Shown: piece by piece, positions 18,174-25,345 of the stretch
Layout of the letters: each line of letters opens with the position of its first letter
Position numbering within the stretch: position 1 is the stretch's first letter
The notes under the pieces: model-generated
The model's input: the letters and a program-made list of their open reading frames with translations, nothing else
The model's database searches: none
What the model was told of the DNA's origin: nothing
Translations under genes and position numbers: made by a program
Assembly: GCF_000340965.1 (NCBI RefSeq)
Contig: NZ_ANAY01000010.1
Location: 1-64,000 of the forward strand
DNA length: 64,000 nucleotides
From: Nocardiopsis kunsanensis DSM 44524
GTDB lineage: Bacteria > Actinomycetota > Actinomycetes > Streptosporangiales > Streptosporangiaceae
Direction of reading: 5' to 3'

Positions 18174-18268
18174 CAGAGCGGCCCTCCCACTTCGAAGCTC
18201 GAAATATCTACGTCGTAAAGGTCATGCGTCGGCCGACGCCCCTGCACCACAACACCCCCATTGGTCAT
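18173..18268 (-). CDS. 31-residue peptide gene coupled to the kinase-like gene
   Basis: ATG at 18268 is preceded by GGAG with a 5-base gap. The peptide begins MTNGGVVVQGRRPTH and ends ISSFEVGGPL. Its last base of stop overlaps the ATG of the downstream kinase homologue. The middle, DLYDVDISSFEVGG, is acidic/hydrophobic and looks like the leader part of some ribosomally made peptide precursors, but there is no Cys and no clear core. The same frame stays open upstream to another ATG at 18328 (51 codons), without a ribosome-binding site. It may be a peptide precursor, a small partner protein or a regulatory leader. Coding is likely; function is unknown. Confidence 0.6.
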   Translation of the reverse strand: MTNGGVVVQGRRPTHDLYDVDISSFEVGGPL

Positions 18269-18368
18269 GCTGTCTCCATCGTCCGGGCCGAGCGCATCGA
18301 TGTGGTCGCGGTTCGGTGACGCCCTCATTCGGATGCAGTCTCTGTTGTAAACCAGAACGAACTGCGCT

Positions 18369-18706
18369 TCACGTGACGTTACCTGTCATATCCCTCAGGA
18401 GTTTCTCCAGTACATCGCATGCCCACTCCAGTGCGGCGGTGTCAGCTGAGCCATACCCCAGTACCAGGCCGTGCACCGATTCCGTTCCGAAACTGCAGTG
18501 TGCTGTGTCCACGACCAACACACCCCGCTCGGCCGCACCCGCGACGACGGGGCGCACCGCTGCGGCCGGCAGTGGTAGGAACACGTGCAACCCAGCTGTG
18601 TCCCCCTGCAGCCACGGGCTCAGGCGCTGCTTGAGCAGCCGCAGGCGCCGCGCGTACTCGAGCCGCATCCGACGCAGGTGGCGATCCAGCTCACCCGTGA
18701 TCGGTC
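18369..18706 (-). pseudogene. C-terminal remnant of a MocR-type (GntR/aminotransferase) regulator
   Basis: About 112 codons match the end of MocR/PdxR proteins: ITGELDRHLRRMRLEYARR, then AGLHVFLPLP, AERGVLVVD and GLVLGYGSADTAALEWACDVL. Full MocR proteins have about 450-500 residues, with an N-terminal winged helix and a PLP-binding aminotransferase core; both are missing. Similarity stops near 18700, where the frame runs into the facing PNPOx remnant, so the 5' three quarters were deleted. No start or ribosome-binding site remains. Confidence 0.75.
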
Positions 18707-19008
18707 GAGGACCACGACGAACACATGCGCGCACTGCGCGCCTTCGTCGAACACTTCACCCCGGGGCGTTGGGAGCAGGTGCGCCCGCCCTCCCGCAAGG
18801 AACTGGCCCGGCCCTGTCCCTGGAGGAAGCCTCCGTCAAGGTGCGCACGGGAGGCCCCGACGACGAACCCGAGGACGCCCGTCTGCCCGTATGGGCGGGA
18901 GAACTGCCCCTGACGCTGACCATGGGCGAGCCCCGCCCCGATCCCGAGCGTCAGGTCGAGGTGGCCCTGCCCGGGCATCTGGCCCGCCTGGCCGGCCGGA
19001 CCTGGTGA
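18704..19008 (+). pseudogene. C-terminal remnant of a pyridoxamine 5'-phosphate oxidase family protein, frameshifted
   Basis: The first part, VEDHDEHMRALRAFVEHFTPGRWEQVRPPS..KELA in frame with 18725, matches the second half of PNPOx-fold flavoproteins. Near 18800 the match jumps to another frame: LSLEEASVKVRTGGPDDEPE, then LPVWAGELPLTLTMGEP to the stop at 19008. About four codons plus one base seem to be lost at the jump. The N-terminal half, with most of the FMN site, is gone. MocR regulators and this PNPOx subfamily are often divergent neighbours, so one deletion probably removed the shared promoter region and both 5' halves. Confidence 0.75.
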
Positions 19009-19035
19009 ACGGTACTTCCCGTCCCTGACACGCAT

Positions 19036-19076
19036 CAGGGGGCGGCTCCCGGCGGTGTGCCGGGGCCCGCCCCCTG
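19036..19076. terminator. Compound hairpin between the PNPOx remnant and the sulfur transporter gene
   Basis: An outer 10-bp stem (19036-19045 with 19067-19076) and an inner 6-bp stem (19048-19053 with 19059-19064), placed between convergent units. Confidence 0.65.
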
Positions 19077-19107
19077 GCGTGGAGGGGATCAGCCCGTGCG
19101 GGGCCGA

Positions 19108-20418
19108 TCAGCAGGCGCTGTCGCCGGGCTTGGGGACCCCCAGACCGAACAGCGACCGAGCCCGCAGGCCGGCCCATGTCCCGGCCAGGGCGAAGAACGC
19201 CCACAGCCATCCGTGCAGGCTGCCCGAACCGATCCCGGCCAGGTAGGCGCCGATGTTGCAGCCCCCCGCCAGACGTGCGCCGATACCCATCAGGACACCG
19301 CCGACCAGACCGGCCGCGACCAGGTTCCAGCTCAGGCCGGTGTGCACCTTCCAGGTGCCGGCCGCGCCCGCGGCCACGGCGGCGCCCAGGATGATGCCGA
19401 TGTTGGTGAGGCTGATGCGGTCCTGCAGGATCGGGCCGGCCAGCTGCTCGGCCTGAGCCGGCTGGGACCAGAACGCCCACGTCTCCGGGTGGAAACCGAG
19501 GAGCTGCAGGAACTTGGCGCCCCACAGGTTGAACCCCGACGTGATGCCCCACGCGCTGCCCGAGACCGCCAGGACGGCCGCCCCCAGCCCTGCCAGTGCC
19601 ACGGCCCCGGCGATCATCGGCCAGCTCCCGCGCAGCACACGCGCCAGGCCCCGGGCCGAGGGCGGGGCGCCGGTGGGCGGCGGAACGCGGCGGTTCTGCA
19701 CCATGCGGGTGATGAGCACGATCGCGACCAGCACGGCGATGGTGATGCCCCAGGAGCCGAACCAGCCCACGTGGTCGGAGAGCAGTACGGCCGGGACCTC
19801 GGGCAGGTCGTTGACCAGCGGCCAGGCGGCGCTGTAGATCACCGAACCGGTGATGAACCCGATCAGGGTGATGACGATGGCCGACTGGCCCGAGCCGACG
19901 GTGAACAGGGTGCCCGAGGCGCAGGCGCCGCCGAGCTGCATGCCGATACCGAACAGGAAGGCGCCGGCGAACAGGGCGATGCCGATCGGGCCGGCCGATG
20001 CGGAGGGCTCGTTGCCGAACAGTCCGGTTCCCGTGCCGATGACCAGGGCGAACAGGGTCGCGGTGGCGCCGAGCAGGACCGCGTGCGCGCGCAGGCCCTT
20101 GCCGTTGCCCACCGCGATGAACTGGCGCCAGGCCGAGGTGAAACCGAACCGGGAGTGGAACAGGGTGAAGCCCAGGCCGGTGCCCAGCAGCAGAAGGACG
20201 GCGGGCAGGGTTCCGTGCTCCGACCACACGAAGGCCGACAGGCCCAGGGCGCCCAGCAGGGCGATGCCCAGGGGCCACCAGCGGACCGGTTCGGCCTCGG
20301 CGGCCTGTGGCGGGGGAGCGGACAGGGCCGGGCGCCATTTCAGGGCCAGGGACGGAGAGACCCGGTTGTTGTCCACTGAACCGGTGGGTTCAGGGGACAA
20401 AGTGGGTTGAGCAGACAT
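19108..20418 (-). CDS. YeeE/YedE family sulfur (thiosulfate-type) transporter
   Basis: 436 residues, with ten or so membrane helices. It has the two family signatures: GGACASGTLFTVGSGQ near residues 155-170 and RLAGGCNIGAYLAGIGSGS near 385-405, each with the conserved Cys that in TsuA-type proteins relays thiosulfate. It is a single-protein permease, with about twice the family's minimal length, as in the two-half fused forms. The ATG at 20418 (MSAQPTLS) is chosen. It is preceded by a leader peptide with Cys codons and a good promoter, which suggests attenuation control by cysteine supply. No tusA- or sulfurtransferase-type gene is adjacent. Confidence 0.9.
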   Translation of the reverse strand: MSAQPTLSPEPTGSVDNNRVSPSLALKWRPALSAPPPQAAEAEPVRWWPLGIALLGALGLSAFVWSEHGTLPAVLLLLGTGLGFTLFHSRFGFTSAWRQFIAVGNGKGLRAHAVLLGATATLFALVIGTGTGLFGNEPSASAGPIGIALFAGAFLFGIGMQLGGACASGTLFTVGSGQSAIVITLIGFITGSVIYSAAWPLVNDLPEVPAVLLSDHVGWFGSWGITIAVLVAIVLITRMVQNRRVPPPTGAPPSARGLARVLRGSWPMIAGAVALAGLGAAVLAVSGSAWGITSGFNLWGAKFLQLLGFHPETWAFWSQPAQAEQLAGPILQDRISLTNIGIILGAAVAAGAAGTWKVHTGLSWNLVAAGLVGGVLMGIGARLAGGCNIGAYLAGIGSGSLHGWLWAFFALAGTWAGLRARSLFGLGVPKPGDSAC

Positions 20419-20535
20419 GGTGTCCAAACGAAGGTGGCGGGGCGCAGGCGCGCCCGAGGGTCCGGGATCCGGGGTCAGCCGGTGCCGCGCCGGAAGGCAG
20501 GGGCGCGCGGGCCCGAAGGAGAGGGGTCGGGTCCG

Positions 20536-20640
20536 TCAGCGCGCGGCGGGGCGGCACCGGCGGCGACAGAGGCCGTCATCGGTGCTCGTGATCGACATGG
20601 AGATGAGCGCCATGCACAAGAAACGGGCGGGACCAGACAT
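20536..20640 (-). CDS. Leader peptide with Cys codons upstream of the sulfur transporter
   Basis: 34 residues beginning MSGPARFLCMALISMS and ending GLCRRRCRPAAR. The ATG at 20640 lies 8 bases after a -10 hexamer, so the mRNA is probably leaderless. The C-terminal Cys/Arg cluster resembles the Cys-containing leader peptides found before sulfur-assimilation genes in actinobacteria. There, ribosome stalling at Cys codons is reported to control downstream expression in mycobacteria. The stop is 117 bases before the transporter ATG, in GC-rich sequence able to form hairpins. Coding here is inferred from promoter placement and codon content, not homology. Confidence 0.6.
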   Translation of the reverse strand: MSGPARFLCMALISMSITSTDDGLCRRRCRPAAR

Positions 20641-20648
20641 CGTGCGTG

Positions 20649-20679
20649 ATTGTAGGACACCCGTGCGGCCCGGTGCCAA
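20649..20679 (-). promoter_or_regulatory. Promoter of the leader peptide and sulfur transporter
   Basis: On the minus strand, TTGGCA (-35, 20674-20679) and TACAAT (-10, 20649-20654) are 19 bases apart. This is one of the best sigma70-type matches in the window. Confidence 0.7.
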
Positions 20680-20703
20680 TCCAGGGTGCTCCGGGCACGA
20701 GGC

Positions 20704-20739
20704 GGGCCCGTCCCGTGCCCGGTGGCACGGGACGGGCCC
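20704..20739 (-). terminator. Strong hairpin downstream of the DUF305 gene
   Basis: A perfect 16-bp stem (20704-20719 with 20724-20739) closed by the tetraloop CGGT, 21 bases after the DUF305 stop. Confidence 0.75.
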
Positions 20740-20760
20740 CGTGGTGGTCAGGGACCGGGA

Positions 20761-21414
20761 TCAGCGGTCCTCACTGCCCCCGTCCCCGGTGTCGTGGTTC
20801 CCGTCGCTGCCTTCGGCGTCCTCGGCGGAGGGGTCGTTACCGAGCATGGTGCGCATCTGCTCGATCTCCTCCTCCTGGGTCTGCTCGATCTCCTCGGCCA
20901 ACTGCTGTGCCTCGGGGGCCGTGCCCTCTTCCATGACGGTCCCGGCCATGTCGACCGCGCCCTCGTGGTGCTCGATCATCAGTTCCAGGAAGAGCGTGTC
21001 GAACTCCTCGCCCTCAGCGGCGGCCAGCTCCTCCATCCGTGTGTCGGAGAGCATGCCGGGCATGCCGCTGTGGTCCGTGTCCCCGCCGGTGTCGTCGGCC
21101 CCCCAGTCCTGCAGCATCTGCTGCATCCGTTCGATCTCGGGTCCCTGGGCGCCGCGGATCTCCTCCGACAGTCCACCGACCTCGTCGCCGGCGCGGTCGT
21201 GGGCCAGGTCGGCCATCTCCACGGCCTGTTCGTGGTGCGGGATCATCATCCGGGCGAACTCCACGTCCGCCCCGTTGTGCTGCTCCTGCCCTGCCGATCC
21301 GGTGTCGGGAGGGGTCTCACCGTGGCCCTGTCCGCACGCGGTCAGGGCCAGGGAGATGCCCAGTGCGGCGGCCGCACCGTTGAGGGCGTACCGGAACGTG
21401 GTCGTGGTCATCAT
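20761..21414 (-). CDS. DUF305 domain lipoprotein
   Basis: 217 residues. The signal peptide ends in the lipobox LALTACGQ, so it is a membrane-anchored exported protein. The DUF305 ferritin-like helical unit occurs twice: DVEFARMMIPHHEQAVEMADLA and FLELMIEHHEGAVDMAGTVM, each with the His-His-Glu motif. A Met-rich patch (HSGMPGML) lies between. DUF305 proteins are often linked to copper, but the biochemical role is not settled. GAGGAAG precedes the first ATG (21414). It is the second gene of an operon with the DUF6153-like gene 73 bases upstream. Confidence 0.9.
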   Translation of the reverse strand: MMTTTTFRYALNGAAAALGISLALTACGQGHGETPPDTGSAGQEQHNGADVEFARMMIPHHEQAVEMADLAHDRAGDEVGGLSEEIRGAQGPEIERMQQMLQDWGADDTGGDTDHSGMPGMLSDTRMEELAAAEGEEFDTLFLELMIEHHEGAVDMAGTVMEEGTAPEAQQLAEEIEQTQEEEIEQMRTMLGNDPSAEDAEGSDGNHDTGDGGSEDR

Positions 21415-21487
21415 GGGTCTTCCTCGTCAGTCCTCTGCGGTGTGTGCCTGCGGTGCCACGCCCCTGGCCGGGGGCGTGGCGGGGCAT

Positions 21488-21922
21488 CTAGACGCGCAGG
21501 ATCTGGAGGGCGGCGAGGGAGGGCCTGTTCTCGGCCTCCACACCGGAGGGGTCGAAAGCACGGACGGTGGCCGTCCACCGCGGCGGCGGTTGGGGCCAGG
21601 GGGTGGCCACCGTCGTGGCCGCCCCCGGCGTGACCACGGGGAACACGCTCGATACCGGGCACATCTCGGTGGGGTCCAGCTCCGGCAGGTCTTCCCCGGC
21701 GGCCTGTTCGACCCAGGGGGCGGCGTTGTGCTCGCCCGTGGTGTGCTCCCCCTCGGCGGGGGCCGCGGTGACCGTGGAAGCCGGGACGTGGGCCTCGCTC
21801 TCGGCGTGGCCCAGCGTGTGCATGGCCGAGAACCCGAGAAGCAGCAGAGGGAGCAGGACCAGCCTCAACCACACGGGACCCGGGCGGCCCCCTGAGGCGA
21901 ATGTGCTCCCTCGGCTCGACAT
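21488..21922 (-). CDS. DUF6153-like small membrane protein
   Basis: 144 residues. One N-terminal membrane segment (VWLRLVLLPLLLLGFSAM) is followed by the motif HTLGH and a His/Glu-rich stretch. Later comes DPTEMCPVSSVF, and the protein ends LAALQILRV. The MHTLGH...DPxxMC pattern resembles DUF6153 proteins, which commonly sit next to DUF305 genes in actinomycetes. Function is unknown; metal handling is a guess from the His and Cys content. A -10-like TATACG lies close to the ATG at 21922, so the mRNA may be nearly leaderless. Confidence 0.7.
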   Translation of the reverse strand: MSSRGSTFASGGRPGPVWLRLVLLPLLLLGFSAMHTLGHAESEAHVPASTVTAAPAEGEHTTGEHNAAPWVEQAAGEDLPELDPTEMCPVSSVFPVVTPGAATTVATPWPQPPPRWTATVRAFDPSGVEAENRPSLAALQILRV

Positions 21923-22124
21923 GCGGTCATCGTATATGCACCCGCTGGATGCGGATGGCGACCTTCGGTGCCCGGGGCCGGGGAGGGGTGGTGAGACCTT
22001 CCTTCCCCCGGCGGACATCGGCGAATATCACCGACCGGAGTGGGTAGGACACAGTGTGCACTCCCCCTGTCCCCCGGCTCGTGCCAGTGACTGATCCTCC
22101 CGTCCTCCCGAAGGGGCGATCCAC

Positions 22125-23552
22125 ATGCCCGAACCAGACAAACTCCAGTGGCGGTCCGACCTGGGCTGGCCTCCCCACTCACCGGCCGACCCGGCCGACC
22201 CCAAGGACGGCCTGGTCGTCCACTACGACAGCGCCGACCAAGGGTTGGCCGACAAGGAACACAGTTCCTGCGAGGCCTACTGGAACAGCACCCGCGACTT
22301 CCACACCGGCCCCTCCCGCGGCTGGGCGGACATCGGGTACTGCGTCGACGAGGCCACCGAGATCCTCACCGAGGACGGGTGGCGCACCTTTGCCGGGATC
22401 GATGAGGGCGACCTCGTCCTCACCCTCGACCACCGGACCGGTATGTCCCGGTGGCAGCCGGTCCAGGCGGTCAACGTCTTCCCTGCCATGCCGCGCACCC
22501 TCGTGCGTATGCAAGGCCGCGGCCACTCCTCCCTGACCACCTCCGAGCACCGCTGGCCGGTCGAACGCACCGAAGGCCTGCACGGCCCGGTGCCCCCGGC
22601 CACCACACGCCGCTGGGCCACCACCGCGACCCTCACCCGGACCGACCGGCTGCAAACGGCCGCGCCCTGCGCCGACCTGCCCCGCGAGGCCAAGTGGACC
22701 GATGCCCTCGTGGAGGCCGTGGCCTGGTACTGGGCCGACCCCGGGCCCGACGGGACCGGCCTGCACACCGCAGCACGCCTGCGTGCCGCTCTGCACGACC
22801 TGGTGAGCGAACCGTCCCACTGGGAGGAGATCCGCGAGGACGAGCACACCGAGTTCCGGCTCTCCGGCGAGGCCACCGAGGTCCTGGAACGCCACGCGCC
22901 CGCCCGCGTGCCCGGCCCCGCGTTCCTGCGTTCCCTCACCCGCGCCCAGCTCGACCTGCTGCTCAACACCGTCGGTGCGCTCGGCCCCGGCCCGAGCTGG
23001 CGCAGCCGCGCGGCCGCTGACGCCTTCCAGTTCGCCGCGGTCCTGGCCGGACGCTCCAGCACCCTGGAGAACACGGACGGGCTGTGGTCGGTGAGCCCGG
23101 GTACCCGCACCACCACCGGGGCGCAGGAGGAACTGGCCACCACACGCGAGCCCTACGAGGGACGTATCTGGTGTCCGAGCACCCCCGACACCACCTGGTT
23201 GGCCCGGCGCGAGGGCACGGTGTACTTCACCGGGAACTCGTTCATGGCGTGTGCACACGGCAACGTCATGGAGGGGCGCGGGCCCTTCCGCACCCAGGCC
23301 GCCCAGCCCGGGGGCAACACCACCCACTACTCGGTGACGCTGGCCACCGGGCCGAACGACACGATCACCCCCGAACAGATCAACGCCGTGCGCCAACTGC
23401 GCGAATGGCTCATGGAGCCCTCCAGCAGTATCGACGGCGCCGTCCTGGGCCACCGCGACTTCGTCTCCACCTCATGCCCCGGGGACGAGGCCTACGGGAT
23501 GGTGCAGGACGGTACCTTCGCCGAACCCGCCGAATGGGAGGACAGCGACTGA
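22125..23552 (+). CDS. N-acetylmuramoyl-L-alanine amidase (PGRP/T7-lysozyme type) interrupted by an intein
   Basis: 475 codons. Residues 1-72 and 372-475 join to a 176-residue Amidase_2/PGRP domain: KDGLVVHYDS with zinc ligand His33, GWADIGY joined to SFMACAHGNVMEGRG, and VLGHRDFVSTSCPGD with ligands His443 and Cys451. Residues 73-371 are an intein placed exactly in the conserved IGY/(H/N/S)F active-site motif. Without splicing the enzyme could not fold. There is no signal peptide, so the product resembles a phage endolysin more than a secreted amidase. The ATG at 22125 follows AAGGGG. No other phage gene is nearby. The substrate should be the amide between muramic acid and L-Ala. Confidence 0.9.
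   Translation: MPEPDKLQWRSDLGWPPHSPADPADPKDGLVVHYDSADQGLADKEHSSCEAYWNSTRDFHTGPSRGWADIGYCVDEATEILTEDGWRTFAGIDEGDLVLTLDHRTGMSRWQPVQAVNVFPAMPRTLVRMQGRGHSSLTTSEHRWPVERTEGLHGPVPPATTRRWATTATLTRTDRLQTAAPCADLPREAKWTDALVEAVAWYWADPGPDGTGLHTAARLRAALHDLVSEPSHWEEIREDEHTEFRLSGEATEVLERHAPARVPGPAFLRSLTRAQLDLLLNTVGALGPGPSWRSRAAADAFQFAAVLAGRSSTLENTDGLWSVSPGTRTTTGAQEELATTREPYEGRIWCPSTPDTTWLARREGTVYFTGNSFMACAHGNVMEGRGPFRTQAAQPGGNTTHYSVTLATGPNDTITPEQINAVRQLREWLMEPSSSIDGAVLGHRDFVSTSCPGDEAYGMVQDGTFAEPAEWEDSD
22341..23237 (+). mobile_element. In-frame intein (299 codons) with a degenerate endonuclease-like core
   Basis: Block A begins with Cys1 in CVDEATEILTEDGWRTF, followed by DEGDLVLTLD. Block B is SSLTTSEHRWPV with the conserved Thr and His. 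The C-terminal part, IWCPSTPDTTWLARREGTVYFTGN, ends in Asn and is followed by Ser as the +1 nucleophile. The residue before the last Asn is Gly rather than the usual His. The middle has two segments, LVEAVAWYWAD and FLRSLTRAQLDLLLNTVGALG, shaped like LAGLIDADG repeats, but the second lacks the acidic residue. The homing nuclease is therefore probably inactive. The block F wording is similar to inteins of actinophages. Confidence 0.88.
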
Positions 23553-23581
23553 AGGCACGCGGGGCCCGCCCGCCCCTGCGG

Positions 23582-23612
23582 TTGCCGTGCACCGCCTGCG
23601 CACACGTAGTCT
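23582..23612 (+). promoter_or_regulatory. Promoter of a probably leaderless HD-domain gene
   Basis: TTGCCG (-35, 23582-23587) and TAGTCT (-10, 23607-23612) are 19 bases apart, and the ATG follows 7 bases after the -10. Confidence 0.6.
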
Positions 23613-23619
23613 GCTCGGT

Positions 23620-24225
23620 ATGCAGGTACCCACCGACGACGAGATCCGTGCGCTGCATGCCGAGCACGCGCCCTCACGCGAGGCCTTCGACCTCGTGTAC
23701 ACCCACTGCCGCATCGTGTGCGACCTGGCCGAACACGTCATCGCTGCCGTCCCCCACATCCAACCCCTGGACGTGGCTCTGGTGCGGGCGGGGTGTCTGC
23801 TGCACGACATCGGGGTCTACCGTCTCTTCGACGCTTCCGGGCGGCTCGACCACACCCAGTACGTGCGCCACGGTGTGCTGGGCCACGAACTGCTGGCGGG
23901 GGCCGGGATGCCCGAGGTGCTGTGCCGGTTCTGCTCCTGCCACACCGGTACCGGCATCACCGAGCACGAGGTGCGCACCCGGGAGCTGCCGATCCCGCCG
24001 GCCGACTACCTCCCCGACACCTTGGAGGAGGAACTCGTCATGTACGCCGACAAGTTCCACAGCAAGTCGGATCCGCCGGCGTTCCTGACCGCCCGCGCCT
24101 ACACGCAGAAAGTGAGCCGTTTCGGTCCGGACAAGGCCGCGCTCTTCGAGAAGATGGTGGAGCGGTTCGGTGAACCCCCGGTGGAGAAGATCGCTGCCGA
24201 GTACGGCCACTCCGTGCGGCACTGA
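23620..24225 (+). CDS. HD-domain phosphohydrolase
   Basis: 201 residues. The HD motif is CLLHDIGVYRLF near residues 63-74, followed by RHGVLGHELLAGAG with a conserved His and by YADKFHSKSDPP with the final Asp. It belongs to the small uncharacterised HD proteins that hydrolyse nucleotides or related phosphates; the substrate is unknown. There is no ribosome-binding site before the ATG at 23620, which fits a leaderless mRNA from the promoter just upstream. Cys residues cluster in VLCRFCSCHTG, which is unusual and may bind metal. Confidence 0.88.
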   Translation: MQVPTDDEIRALHAEHAPSREAFDLVYTHCRIVCDLAEHVIAAVPHIQPLDVALVRAGCLLHDIGVYRLFDASGRLDHTQYVRHGVLGHELLAGAGMPEVLCRFCSCHTGTGITEHEVRTRELPIPPADYLPDTLEEELVMYADKFHSKSDPPAFLTARAYTQKVSRFGPDKAALFEKMVERFGEPPVEKIAAEYGHSVRH

Positions 24226-24284
24226 CCGGGCCCGGCCCTCCGCCCCACGGGCGTGCAGGACCGGGCACCGTACGGCCTCCGGGC

Positions 24285-25202
24285 TCAGTCCAGGGCCTCG
24301 ACGGCCGTCTCGGTGGCCTCGGCCACCAGGGCGTCGTCGTACTCGGCGTCCTGTTCGCCGCGGCTGGACATGACCGCGATCACGACCGGGTCGCTCTCGG
24401 GGGGCCAGGCCACCGCGATGTCGTTGCGGGTGGCGTAGCCGCCCCCGCCGGTCTTGTCGCCGACCTCCCAGTCCTCGGGCACCCCGGCCCGGATCAGGGC
24501 GTCACCGGTGGTGTTGCGCACCAGCAGGTCGGTGAGGAACTCGCGTTCGTCCTCGGCCAGGGGCTCCTCCTCCAGCACGTAGGTGCGCAGGTTCTCGGCC
24601 ATCGCACGCGGGGTGCTGGTGTCGCGTTCGTCGCCGGGGGCAGCCTCGTTGAGCTCCTCCTCCCACCGGTCGGCGCTGGTGGTGTCGTCGCCGATCTCCC
24701 GCAGCGCCTCCTGGTACCCCTCCGGGCCGCCCAACCGCTCCAGCACCAGGTTCGCGGCGGTGTTGTCGCTGTAGCGGACCGCGGCGTCGGAGGCCTCGCG
24801 CAGGGTCATGTCCGTGCGCTCCTGGTCCAGGAACTCCTCGGCGATCGGCGCATGAGTGAGCAGGTCCTCCTCGGACAGGTCCATCCTCTCGTCCAGGACC
24901 TCTGCCCCGTGCTGGTCCAGCAGCGCGCCCACGGCCAGGGCCTTGAAGGTGGAGGCGTAGGCGAACCGGTCGTCGGCACCGTACTCGACCTCCTGGCCGG
25001 TGCCGGTGTCGAGCGCGTAGACCCCCAGGCGTGCGTCGTAGTCCTCCTCGAGCCCGGTGAAGGCCTCCTCGGCCCCGGTCGACGGGGACGAGGAGGGGGA
25101 GGAGACCGGTGCGGCCTGCCCTGTGCCGCATCCGGACAGGGGGACCAGGACCAGGGTCGCGGCCAGGGCGGCCGTGGGACGTGTCAGGGTGCGTACGGAC
25201 AT
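24285..25202 (-). CDS. bla: Class A beta-lactamase, lipoprotein form
   Basis: 305 residues. All active-site motifs are present: STFK with Ser84 and Lys87, SDN at 145-147, the omega-loop ExxLN at 181-185, and KTG at 250-252. The signal peptide ends in the lipobox LSGC (Cys25), so the enzyme should be anchored outside the membrane. It hydrolyses penicillins and probably some cephalosporins. AAGGAG precedes the ATG at 25202 with ideal spacing. It is divergent from a LysR regulator, which is followed by a BlaB-like protein. This is the arrangement of the inducible blaL-blaA-blaB locus of Streptomyces cacaoi. Confidence 0.96.
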   Translation of the reverse strand: MSVRTLTRPTAALAATLVLVPLSGCGTGQAAPVSSPSSSPSTGAEEAFTGLEEDYDARLGVYALDTGTGQEVEYGADDRFAYASTFKALAVGALLDQHGAEVLDERMDLSEEDLLTHAPIAEEFLDQERTDMTLREASDAAVRYSDNTAANLVLERLGGPEGYQEALREIGDDTTSADRWEEELNEAAPGDERDTSTPRAMAENLRTYVLEEEPLAEDEREFLTDLLVRNTTGDALIRAGVPEDWEVGDKTGGGGYATRNDIAVAWPPESDPVVIAVMSSRGEQDAEYDDALVAEATETAVEALD

Positions 25203-25305
25203 GGAAACTCCTTCTGGGGTCACGGGAGGTCCGCCATCGGGGCGGACCGCCTCGACGGACACACCCAGGAGTCTGCTCCTGCGCACGTGATGCGGTCCAA
25301 GACCG

Positions 25306-25337
25306 AAACCGCTTCTTCCATGCGGTTTAGGTATAGT
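25306..25337. promoter_or_regulatory. Putative LysR operator and -10 between bla and its regulator
   Basis: AAACCGC (25306-25312) and GCGGTTT (25322-25328) form a perfect inverted repeat with a 9-base spacer. TATAGT (-10 of the regulator gene) follows at 25332-25337, 8 bases before its ATG. A third related half, ATGCGGT, lies just upstream. The layout suits T-N11-A-type binding and autoregulation by the LysR protein. Confidence 0.6.
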
Positions 25338-25345
25338 CACCGGTC

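Noticed and set aside
18341..18356. Imperfect palindrome TCTGTTGTAAACCAGA as a MocR operator
   Set aside because: It lies downstream of the MocR remnant, not in the lost divergent promoter, and only 6 of 8 half-site bases match.
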